Origin: Pseudomonas pergaminensis | GTDB taxonomy: Bacteria > Pseudomonadota > Gammaproteobacteria > Pseudomonadales > Pseudomonadaceae | Assembly (NCBI RefSeq): GCF_024112395.2 | Contig: NZ_CP078013.2 | Location: forward strand, 3,038,001-3,102,000 | DNA length: 64,000 bases | Direction of reading: 5' to 3' | Shown here: positions 18,858-27,700 of the stretch, piece by piece | Layout of the letters: each line of letters begins with the position of its first letter | How positions within the stretch are numbered: the first letter of the stretch is position 1 | The notes under the pieces: model-generated | Told to the model about the DNA's origin: nothing | Database searches by the model: none | The model's input: only the letters and a program-made list of their open reading frames with translations | Program-made: the position numbers and the translations under genes

Positions 18858-21278
18858 TCAGAAGTCGTACGCCAGCTTGGTGTACCAATAGCCGCCGCCT
18901 GGGTAGAACGGTGGGTTGCCGTAGGCCGCCAGGCCGAGGTTGCTGTACACGGCATGTTTGTCGGGGCGTACGTCGAAAATGTTGGTGCCGCCGATGCTGA
19001 CGGTGAGGCTGTCGACGAAGGTGTAACTGACGTCCAGGTCGGTGATCCATTTGGCGCCGAAGCTACGGTCGCCCGTCGGGTTGACGGCCAGGGTCTTCAC
19101 CGCGCCGTAACGGGCGGTCTGCAGGTTGACGGCCAGGTCCTGGACCTTCCAGTTGGCGCCCAGGATCCATTTGGTCTTGGGTGATGCGTCGGTCAGGTCA
19201 CCTTCGCGGTCGCGGCCCACCAGGGTCACGCCCGAACCTGCCAGCGCACTCGGCGTGTCGCGGGTGCCTTCGATGGTGGTCTTGTTCCAGTTGAAGCCCA
19301 GGCTCCAGCGCACATCGCCCCAGGTATCCAGCGGTGTGGTGTGGTCGGCCACCACATCCAGGCCCTTGGTGCGCGTATCGAAGGCGTTGGTGTAATAGTT
19401 GACCCAGGTACCCGTGGGCACGCCCTGGGCGGCGAGAATGGCGTTGATTGCGCCATTGCCACGGTCATAGATATTGCTGGTCAGGGCAATGCGGTCATCG
19501 ATGTCGATCAAATAGGCATCGGCGGTGATGCTGGTGCGTGGCGCCGGTTGCCAGGTCAGGCCCAGCCCGAGGTTGCGGGATTTCTCCGGCTTAAGGTCAT
19601 CGCCGCCAAGGGCCTTGGCCAGGTTGCTGCCCGACGGCGTCAGGCGCGTCACGGCCGGCACCACATTGCCGTTCACATCGGTCGCCACCCGATTGTCGGC
19701 CACGGTGTAGCCGATCTGGGTCAGGGAGGGCGCCCGGAAACCGGTGCCGACGGTGCCGCGCACAGCCACAGTGTCGGTCAGTTCGTAGCGTGAGTTCACT
19801 TTGAGGCCGAAGGTATTACCCGAGTCATCGTCGTAATGCTCGACCCGGCCAGCCATGTCGAGGAACCAACGGTCGGTCAGGTCGAAGCCCAGGTCGAGGT
19901 AACCCGCGTAGTTGTTACGGATCAGGCTCACTTCATCTTCGGGGCGAATCGTCACGGCAGCCTGCGCGCCGGAAGCGGCGGGGTAGGTGCCAGTGATATA
20001 CGCCTCTGGGTCGCCGGCGAACGTACTGAAGTGCTCCCAGCGATGCTCCAGGCCGGCCGATACCTGCACTGGCGCCGTCAGGCTGAACAGGCTGTCGTAG
20101 CGGCGGGTGAAGTCCAGGTTGTTGACCCACTGCTCGAAGCGGAAGGTCGCCAGGTTGTCGAACTTGGTCGGTGAAGCGGTGCCCAGCGACGGGTTGATAT
20201 TCAGGTCGCTGGAGTGGTGCACGTTGTTGCGCCCGTAGGTGGTGCTCAGGTCCCAGTTCCAGTCGGCAACCAAGCCCTTGCCGCCGAACAGGAACTGGTA
20301 GTCACGGTCCTTGATGTTGTTGAGCGGGAAGTAACCGTCGGGGAACACCTCAGGCACTGCCGCCGTGCCGGTGGGCAAGCGGAAGTAGTTGGCGGCCTCG
20401 GCGTCCCGCTCGCCATAGGTAGAGAAGGAGTACAGCGTCAAGTCTTCCAGGGGCAGTTCGGCGTTGTAGGCCAGGTTGAAGGCCTTGAGGTCCGGGTCGC
20501 CGTTCTTGATCGCCACCCGGTCCCAGGCCGCTTGTTTGGCCGGGTCGGCGAAGGCGCGCACGGTGCTGTCGGCCTTGTCGTTCCACGAGGCACTGCCGCG
20601 TTTGCGCGCATCGGCCGAAAAGTGGAAGAAGCCGCCTTGGCCGAGTTCAAAGCCCTGGTCACCCGCCACCTTGATGGTTTCGCCCTGGCCGGAATACAGC
20701 TGGCCGTAGCTGGTTTCCAGGTGGCCGCCACTCTTGGTGTTCTTGAGAATAATGTTGATCACACCCGCCACCGCGTCCGAACCGTACTGTGCGGCAGCGC
20801 TGTCTTTGAGCACCTCGATATGGTCCACGGCACTCACCGGAATCAAGTCGATATCCACCGCGTTCGCGCCGCTGTTATCGATGGAACCGCGCTGGCCGGT
20901 GGCGCCGTTGTGCCGGCGTTTACCGTTGACCAACACCAGGGTGTAGGCCGGCCCCAGGCTGCGGTTGCTCAGCGGGCGGGCCACCGAGTTATAGCCGGCG
21001 ATGTTGGTGCCGAAGTTGAACGAGGGCAGCAGCTTGGCAATCGCCTCGGACAGTTCGGCACGACCGGTCTTGAGCAACTGGTCGCTGTTGATCACATCGA
21101 TTGGCGCCGGACTGTCCGCCACGGTGCGCTGCTGGCCCCGCAGGCCGGTTGAAATCACCGTGACGGTGTCGAGCTTGGCGTCTTCGGCAAAAGAGGGCGC
21201 AGCAGTCAGGAGCAGGGAGCCGGTCAGGAGTGAAAGAGGTAATTTCTTGAAGTGCGTGGGGAAGGCGATGTCTGGCAT
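18858..21278 (-). CDS. TonB-dependent outer-membrane receptor
   Basis: An 806-residue receptor that moves a scarce compound across the outer membrane using TonB energy. A signal peptide (LPLSLLTGSLLLTAAPSFA) is followed by a TonB-box-like DTVTVIST and the plug domain: SPAPIDVINSDQLLKTGRAE, YTLVLVNGKRRHN and GSDAVAGVINIILKN are plug hallmarks. The rest is a 22-strand-type barrel ending WYTKLAYDF with a terminal phenylalanine, as required for barrel insertion. It is the first gene of the operon with the ABC importer, 44 bases before the binding protein. The region upstream is AT-rich and has a short GATAATTATC palindrome, so iron-dependent control is possible. Ligand unknown. Confidence 0.93.
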   Translation of the reverse strand: MPDIAFPTHFKKLPLSLLTGSLLLTAAPSFAEDAKLDTVTVISTGLRGQQRTVADSPAPIDVINSDQLLKTGRAELSEAIAKLLPSFNFGTNIAGYNSVARPLSNRSLGPAYTLVLVNGKRRHNGATGQRGSIDNSGANAVDIDLIPVSAVDHIEVLKDSAAAQYGSDAVAGVINIILKNTKSGGHLETSYGQLYSGQGETIKVAGDQGFELGQGGFFHFSADARKRGSASWNDKADSTVRAFADPAKQAAWDRVAIKNGDPDLKAFNLAYNAELPLEDLTLYSFSTYGERDAEAANYFRLPTGTAAVPEVFPDGYFPLNNIKDRDYQFLFGGKGLVADWNWDLSTTYGRNNVHHSSDLNINPSLGTASPTKFDNLATFRFEQWVNNLDFTRRYDSLFSLTAPVQVSAGLEHRWEHFSTFAGDPEAYITGTYPAASGAQAAVTIRPEDEVSLIRNNYAGYLDLGFDLTDRWFLDMAGRVEHYDDDSGNTFGLKVNSRYELTDTVAVRGTVGTGFRAPSLTQIGYTVADNRVATDVNGNVVPAVTRLTPSGSNLAKALGGDDLKPEKSRNLGLGLTWQPAPRTSITADAYLIDIDDRIALTSNIYDRGNGAINAILAAQGVPTGTWVNYYTNAFDTRTKGLDVVADHTTPLDTWGDVRWSLGFNWNKTTIEGTRDTPSALAGSGVTLVGRDREGDLTDASPKTKWILGANWKVQDLAVNLQTARYGAVKTLAVNPTGDRSFGAKWITDLDVSYTFVDSLTVSIGGTNIFDVRPDKHAVYSNLGLAAYGNPPFYPGGGYWYTKLAYDF

Positions 21279-21386
21279 GGAGGTAACCTGGAGGGTGTGG
21301 GTGCGTCCTCCGCCAGGTATGGGGTCGGTCTGTGAAATGAAGATATATCTATAAAAAAACCTTGTGGAAAGTCTTTTTTGGAATAA

Positions 21387-21396
21387 GATAATTATC
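21387..21396. promoter_or_regulatory. GATAATTATC palindrome upstream of the TonB receptor
   Basis: A ten-base perfect palindrome in the AT-rich gap between the TonB receptor and the divergent CigR-like gene. It shares the GATAAT/ATTATC halves of the Fur consensus but matches the full 19-base consensus poorly, so it is only a hint of iron control. Confidence 0.3.
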
Positions 21397-21517
21397 AGTT
21401 AATATTATTTATATCTGAAATAAAATTACCTATTTTTATTATGTGAAAAACAGGCGCGCTGCTTATCGCCAATGTCGACTACATTCCAAGGGACGTTCCC
21501 TTACGGAGAAGACGATC

Positions 21518-21979
21518 ATGTTCAAACCCCGCACGCTGGCGGTTGCTGTTACTTGCCTCGCTCTGGTCCTGGGCCCAGTAGCGGCGGTGGCCGACCCTGG
21601 CAACGGCAAGGGCCAGGGTTCCGCAAAGGGCAACGCACAAGGCGGCCAGGGACATGGCAACCAGGGCCACAAGGGCAAAGGCGCAGACGCCGATGATAGG
21701 GGGCACGCCCCCAGTATCGACCGTGGCAGCATCCTGGGGGTGCTTGGTGGCTATCGTGACTATTGGAGCCCAGGCCCATCACTGCCGCCTGGCATACAGA
21801 AGAATTTAGCGCGAGGCAAACCGCTGCCTCCAGGCATTGCCAAGAAGCTCGATGGGCGCCTGCTGGGCAGGCTGCCGCATTATGACGGCTACGAATGGCG
21901 GCAGGCGGGCAGCGATCTGATCCTCGTGGCTATTGCTTCCGGCCTTATTTATGAGGTGCTCGAAGGGGCTTTCGATTAG
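21518..21979 (+). CDS. CigR-family (anti-virulence regulator-like) exported protein
   Basis: A 153-residue protein from the ATG at 21518, preceded by GGAGA at nine bases; a longer in-frame extension to 21443 lacks such a site. An N-terminal signal (MFKPRTLAVAVTCLALVLG then PVAAVA) is followed by a low-complexity segment of G, K, Q, N and H (residues about 32-65). The conserved tail motifs are PSLPPGIQKNLARGKPLPPG, IAKKLDGRLL and a closing hydrophobic helix, ILVAIASGLIYEVL. This is the signature of the CigR group, named after a Salmonella inner-membrane protein said to restrain virulence genes; the role in Pseudomonas is unclear. It is divergent from the TonB receptor. Confidence 0.85.
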   Translation: MFKPRTLAVAVTCLALVLGPVAAVADPGNGKGQGSAKGNAQGGQGHGNQGHKGKGADADDRGHAPSIDRGSILGVLGGYRDYWSPGPSLPPGIQKNLARGKPLPPGIAKKLDGRLLGRLPHYDGYEWRQAGSDLILVAIASGLIYEVLEGAFD

Positions 21980-22104
21980 GGCGCCGAAGCCTGACGGTGG
22001 GGGCACTGGCACGCGGTCGAACAGATTGAGTTTACCGGGAAGGGTGCGTGCACAAGTTCACTGGCGCAGTCGGATGATGACTCAGGCTCGACGCTTTCCA
22101 GCCA

Positions 22105-22521
22105 TCAGGCCTGCACCGCAGGGCCTTTCAACTCGATCTGATTATCATCAGGGTCATTGAGATACATCGATAACCCGGTTCCCTCCGCGCCATACCTCAT
22201 CACGGCCGCTTCAGCGGATACCCCGGCCGCCGCCAGGTGCTGGAGAATGGCCTGTTCATCGAACGGCTCGACCCGCAGGCAAACGTGATCGACATTGTGT
22301 CTTTGCTTGCCTGCCGGCTGCCCACCCTGACGCCCGATCGGCCCGTTCACATCAACCAGGTCAATCATGGATGTGCCAGCGCTCAGGTGAATCATGCCGA
22401 GGGCATCACGGCGTTTTTTGACATCACACCCCAGCACGGATGTGTAGAACGCCAGGCTGCGCTCAATGTCCTTGACCCGCAAAACAACATGATCGATACG
22501 TTGAAGGGAAAAACTGCGCAT
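22105..22521 (-). CDS. VOC-family (glyoxalase-fold) protein
   Basis: A 138-residue vicinal-oxygen-chelate protein. The start at 22521 (MRSFSLQRIDHVVLRVKDI) has GGAG eight bases upstream; longer in-frame starts are poorer. The two beta-alpha-beta-beta-beta modules are visible: IDHVVLRVKDIERSLAFYTS with the first metal-ligand histidine, and VDHVCLRVEPFD with the second, ending YLNDPDDNQIELKG, where the last glutamate is a usual metal ligand. Members include glyoxalases, dioxygenases and fosfomycin-resistance enzymes; no subclass can be chosen. It is a single gene, convergent with the CigR-like gene. Confidence 0.88.
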   Translation of the reverse strand: MRSFSLQRIDHVVLRVKDIERSLAFYTSVLGCDVKKRRDALGMIHLSAGTSMIDLVDVNGPIGRQGGQPAGKQRHNVDHVCLRVEPFDEQAILQHLAAAGVSAEAAVMRYGAEGTGLSMYLNDPDDNQIELKGPAVQA

Positions 22522-22631
22522 TTCCATCACTCCTGATTCTTGCCGTTGTCGAATGGGACATTGTTCAGGGTAGCCGCACTTCGTTTTATTTCTGCCTCGC
22601 CTTGCCAAATGCACCTGCCGGGTCAGTCACA

Positions 22632-22821
22632 CTGACCGGCAACGAGCCTGTGATGCGCATCGCCTCGGACCTCGGACCTCGGATACGCCAACGCCAGCCA
22701 CTTTGCGACGGCGTTCCGCAAGCAGTTCGGAATCAACCCGTCGACACTTAAAAAGGGTACGCGCGGTAGATCGTTTCAGGGTGCGCTCCGACAACGTCTA
22801 CGCAGAACATTAACCAGTTGA
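22632..22821 (+). pseudogene. Fossil C terminus of an AraC-family regulator
   Basis: Only the second helix-turn-helix region survives. Codons from 22632 give LTGNEPVMRIASDL, and after a frame change GYANASHFATAFRKQFGINP followed by STLKK, a classic AraC-type C terminus of the siderophore-regulator sort; the frame ends at TGA 22819-22821. The break is explained by a seven-base tandem duplication (CTCGGAC repeated) near 22667. No N-terminal part was found to the left. It sits just upstream of the two-partner secretion genes. Confidence 0.7.
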
Positions 22822-22963
22822 TATTAATTAGTATTTTTGCGCTGGGTAGGAGCAGCGGGTATCAAAACCGAAACATACTGGTACATTTAATTGACGCCAT
22901 CAAAACGCCACCCTAAGATCGCTGAAAAAATAGTGGCACAAGGCCATTTAGAGGGATCTAAAA

Positions 22964-24685
22964 ATGTGGCGTTCGGTACGTCGGACCAGGCTCAGCCTGC
23001 TGTCCGCTTTTTTTGGCCTGAGCACAAACGTTATGGCCCAAGCCGCGCCCCTGCAGAATACGCCAGGCGTCACCGACCTGATCCGCGATCGTCAGGATCG
23101 CCTGCTCGAAGAGCAGCAGCGCCGCCTCGAAGAACTCAAGGATCTGCCCGGCAAAACCGCTGCCTCCGACAAACCGACAGCCCAGGCAGACACCCGTTGC
23201 TTCCTGATCAAAACCATCGAGCTCACCGGCGCTGACGCCCTCTCCGAAGGCGAGCGCGACAACTTGCTCAAGCCTTACATTGGCCAGTGCCTGGGCGTAC
23301 CACAGCTCAATGATCTGCTCAAGGTCATCACCGACCGCTACCTCGCCAAAGGCCTGGTCACCAGCCGTGCCTACCTGCCGCAACAGGATCTCTCCAGCGG
23401 CAATCTTAAAATCCAGGTGGTCGAGGGCAAGCTGGAAGGGCTGAAGGGCGCCGAAGGCAGCGGCATTACCGACCGCCAACTGGCGATGAGTTTTCCGGGC
23501 AAGCCGGGTGACTTGCTCAACCTGCGTGAAATCGAGCAGATGGTCGACCAGTTGAACCGTTTGCCATCGAACCAGGCGCAGATGGAACTGGCGCCAGGCA
23601 AAGCGGTGGGCGGCAGCGATGTGTTGGTCAAAAACACCGCGCAAAAGCCTTGGCGCGTTGGGCTCTCGCGCAATAACGGCGGCCAGCGCAGCACGGGCGA
23701 GCAGCAGTGGGGCGCCAACCTCGATTGGGATAACCCGCTGGGTCTGGCTGACCAACTCTCACTGCGCGGTGGCCACGATGCGGTGAGCGACCACCAGAAA
23801 ACTTCACGCAACTCGATGCTCAATTACAGCTTGCCGTTTGGCTGGTGGACCGCCTCGTACAGCTACAGCGAAAGCGAATACCGCTCGCGGCCCGAAGCCA
23901 ACAACTTCAAGTTCAAGCAGACCGGTGACAGCCAGAACCACCAGTTGCGCCTGGAGCGCGTCATACACCGTGACGCCTTGAGTAAAACGTCGCTGAGCAC
24001 GGGCGTGGCTTACCTGCGCACCAACAACTACATCGAAGACAGCAAGCTGGCCCTGAGCAGCAACCGCCTCAGCGAAGCCCAGTTCGGCATCAATCACGGG
24101 CGACGCATCGGCGGCTCATTTCTCAACATTGACCTGGGTATGCAGGACGGCATCGGCGCCTTCGACGCCCAGGCCAATCGCCACGCAGGCCCCGGCCAGC
24201 CGGATGCGCGCTACCGCAAATACACCGCCACGGTGAGCTACTTGTACCCGTTCCAACTGTGGGGTGAGTCGTTCAGTTTCAGCAGTTTGATGACCGGCCA
24301 GCACAGCGAAGACGTGCTGTTCAGCCCGCAGCGCATGAGCCTGGGCGGGCAGTCGTCGATTCGCGGTTACAAGGACCAGATGCTCTCCGGCGACAGCGGC
24401 GGTTACTGGCGCAACGACCTGCGCTGGAGCCGCCCGGTGACCTGGGCCTGGCTGCAGCCGGTGTTGTCCGAATACGGCACCAGCCTCGGTTACGACCGCG
24501 GCGTGATCAGCCACGACCGCTACAACGCCGAGCAGCACGGGCGCATGAGCAGTAACTCCCTGGACCTGTTTGCACGCGGCAAGAACGTCGCAGCGACAGT
24601 GACCTTTGCACACTCTTTGGAACGACCGGACGCGATCACTGAACGCGAAGCGCCGATCTATTTCCGCCTGGATTTTTTCCTTTAA
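22964..24685 (+). CDS. TpsB-type outer-membrane transporter (ShlB/FhaC/CdiB family)
   Basis: A 573-residue two-partner secretion transporter that exports the large adhesin encoded 33 bases downstream. It opens with a signal peptide ending VMAQA, followed by an N-terminal alpha-helix rich in Q, R and E (LLEEQQRRLEELKDL) that plugs the pore. Two POTRA domains follow: CFLIKTIELTGADALSEGER, and VTSRAYLPQQDLSSGNLKIQ then VVEGKLEGL. The C-terminal 16-strand barrel contains the conserved loop-6 type motif SLGGQSSIRGYKDQMLSGDS and ends in FFL, with a terminal hydrophobic residue. The length is typical. The pair is very likely co-transcribed. It is called CdiB-like because its partner ends in a toxin-like module with a small gene after it. 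Confidence 0.95.
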   Translation: MWRSVRRTRLSLLSAFFGLSTNVMAQAAPLQNTPGVTDLIRDRQDRLLEEQQRRLEELKDLPGKTAASDKPTAQADTRCFLIKTIELTGADALSEGERDNLLKPYIGQCLGVPQLNDLLKVITDRYLAKGLVTSRAYLPQQDLSSGNLKIQVVEGKLEGLKGAEGSGITDRQLAMSFPGKPGDLLNLREIEQMVDQLNRLPSNQAQMELAPGKAVGGSDVLVKNTAQKPWRVGLSRNNGGQRSTGEQQWGANLDWDNPLGLADQLSLRGGHDAVSDHQKTSRNSMLNYSLPFGWWTASYSYSESEYRSRPEANNFKFKQTGDSQNHQLRLERVIHRDALSKTSLSTGVAYLRTNNYIEDSKLALSSNRLSEAQFGINHGRRIGGSFLNIDLGMQDGIGAFDAQANRHAGPGQPDARYRKYTATVSYLYPFQLWGESFSFSSLMTGQHSEDVLFSPQRMSLGGQSSIRGYKDQMLSGDSGGYWRNDLRWSRPVTWAWLQPVLSEYGTSLGYDRGVISHDRYNAEQHGRMSSNSLDLFARGKNVAATVTFAHSLERPDAITEREAPIYFRLDFFL

Positions 24686-24718
24686 CCTGATTACCGCCTT
24701 CGGGCATAGAGACAAGAC

Positions 24719-27700
24719 ATGGATGTTCGCCAGTTTGCCTTCCTCGTGCGCCAGCCTTCTGCGGCCCTGAAAAGCCGCTCTACCTTCCTGGGCTTGCCCA
24801 AGCGCGGGGTGGCGCTGATTTTGGCCAACGCCATGTTCTGGCAACCGTTGCTGGCGCAGGCGGACGGTATTGTGGTGAACGCGCCGGGCACCACGCTCGG
24901 GCAGACGGGCAATGGCGTGCCGATCGTCAATATTGCTGCACCGAACGCCAACGGGCTTTCGCACAACCAGTTTCATGACTACAACGTCGGCGCCAACGGG
25001 GTCATTCTCAACAACGCCACGGATCGCACCCAATCGACCCAATTGGGCGGCATCATCGTTGGCAACCCGAATTTTCGCGGCACCGCGGCCAACATCATTC
25101 TCAATGAGGTCAACGGCGGCAGCCCCAGCCAACTGCGCGGCTACACCGAAGTGGCGGGGCAGTCGGCCCATGTGATCGTGGCCAACCCGTACGGCATCAG
25201 TTGCAACGGTTGCGGCTTTATCAACACGCCGCAAGCAACGCTGACCACCGGCAAGGCCGTGATCGAAAACGGCCAGATCAACCGCTATCAGGTTGACCAG
25301 GGCACCGTCGCTATCGAAGGCGCAGGCCTGAACGCCAGCAACATCGACCAGTTCGAAATCATCACCCGCGCCACCACGATCAACGCGCAGATCCAGGCGA
25401 AGAAGCTCACCATCGTGGCGGGCCGCAACGATGTGGACGCACGCACCCTCAACGCCACGGCCCGCGCGGCGGATGGCAGCCAGGCGCCGGACCTCGCGAT
25501 TGACTCATCGGCGCTGGGCGGGATGTACGTCGGCGCCGTCAAGCTGATCGGCACTGAGGCCGGCGTGGGCGTACGGTTGTCGGGCGACATGGTTGCAGGC
25601 GGCGACATTCAAATTGATACCGCCGGCAATGTGGTGATGGGGCAGGCTTCGGCGGGCACGGCGATTGCGGTCAAAGCTGCCAGTGTGCAAACGCAGGGCG
25701 CGGTTTACGCAGGTTCCGATCTGTCAGTGAGCACTCAAGGCGCCCTGACCAACAGCCAGACCCTCGCGGCCAAAAACAGCATCACGCTGGACGCCGGTGG
25801 CCGCTTGACCAACAGCGGGATTATCGAAGCGGGCGTCAACGCCGATAACAGCCGCAACGCCCAGGGCGACGTGCGCCTGAGCGCGCAGGCCATCGATAAC
25901 ACCGGCAAGACCGTGATTGCCAGCCGTGACCTCACGCTCAATACCGGCGAGTTGACCAATCAGGGCGGCACCTTGAGTGCTCAGCGTGACGCGCAACTGA
26001 ATACCACGCGGCTGGATAACCAGAACCAGGGCCGCATCCTCAGCGCGGGCAACCTCGGGATCAACGCCACTCAACTGCTTAATAGTCAGGGCGGCCTGAT
26101 CACCAGCACCGGCAACCTGACGGCCGGCATCGGCCAACTGATCAACCGCCAGGGAGAGCTGTCGAGCCTTGCGCAGGTCACGTTGCAGTTGAATGCGCTG
26201 GATAACGTGGCGGGTCTGGTGTCGGCGGGGCAGTCGTTGAGCCTGAACGTGACAGGCCAGGTCAATAACCAGGGCGGTCGCATCGCTGCGCGCCAATCGA
26301 CCCAACTGACGGCGTCTGGCCTGGATAACCGCAACGGCGAGCTGGTGGCGACTGACCTGGTGTCGGTAACGGCCGCGCTGGACAACAGCAGCGGCAGGAT
26401 CCAGGGCGACCGCACACTCGCGATCACCAGCGACGCGCTCACCAACACACTCGGCACGTTGGCGGCAGGCAACTCGCTGGCCCTCACCGCTGCAAGCCTG
26501 GACAACACACAAGGCAAGCTCACCAGTGACGGCGCATTGACGGCGAAGATTGCCGGCCAGTTGCTGAACCAGACAGGCCTGTTTGCGGCCAAGGGCGATG
26601 CACGCCTTAACCTGGGCAGCCTGGACAATCGCCAGGGTAATGTTGTCGCCAATAACCTCGACCTGCAGCTGGATGGCCCGCTGAATAATCAGCACGGCAC
26701 CTTGCGTGCAGAGGCCCGTTTTGGCCTGAAGGCCGGTGAGGTGGACAACAGCGCAGGCGGGCGCATCAGCAGCGGCCAGACGCTCACGGCCAATGTCGTA
26801 AGCCTTGATCAACACAATGACGGCCGGCTTTTTGGTCAGGGCGATGTCAGCCTTGACCTCAACGGTGGCCATCTGAACAACAGCGGTGGCGTGATCAATG
26901 CGCCGGGGCGTCTGCTGCTGAGCAACCTCGCAGGCGTTGACAACACGGCAGGTGAAATCTCCAGCAGCCAGGCATTCAGTCTGGCCGCTGATTCGTTGAA
27001 CAACGCCGGTGCCAAGCTTCTAAGCGAGCAAGCGCTGACCGTGCGCATCGCCCGTGCCCTCGACAACACCCAGGGCCTGGTATCGGCCAACGCTTTGGAT
27101 TTACGTGCGGGCAGCGTGGATAACCGAGGCGGTACGTTGAGCGCCGGTGACGGCCTGATCGCACAGATCGACGGGGCCCTGGATAACCGCAGCGGCAAGC
27201 TGTTGGCGCGTACCGCGACGCTCACTAGTGCGTCGCTGGACAATCGCCAAGGGCTGCTGCAAAGCGATACCGCGCTCAACCTCACCAGCCTGGGAGCGAT
27301 TGATAACCGCCAGGGCACGTTCAGCGCAGGGCAGCGTCTTGATATCAGTGCGGCGAGCCTGGACAACGGCGGCGGCAAGCTGGTCAGCGATGGGCAATTG
27401 ACGGCGCGCATTGCCGCACAACTGCTCAACAGGGCCGGCCTGTTCAGCGCCGGGACCTTTTTGCAAGTGAGCGCCGCCAGCCTTGATAACAGCGCCACGG
27501 GCAACCTCAACGCCAAGGGCCAACTGGCTGTCACGCTGTCCGGCGCGCTGAACAACGACACAGGCACCCTCAGCAGTGACGCCAGCCTGAACCTGAAGGC
27601 CGGCCAGGTGGCTAACAGCAATGGCGGGCGTATCAGCAGCCAGTTGCAACTCACGGCAAGCGTCAGCGGCCTGGACCAACACAACGGTGGCGGCCTCTAC

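Noticed and set aside
21381..21420. A full Fur box before the TonB receptor
   Set aside because: Only a ten-base palindrome fits; the 19-base consensus matches at about half of the positions, so it is listed only as a weak hint.
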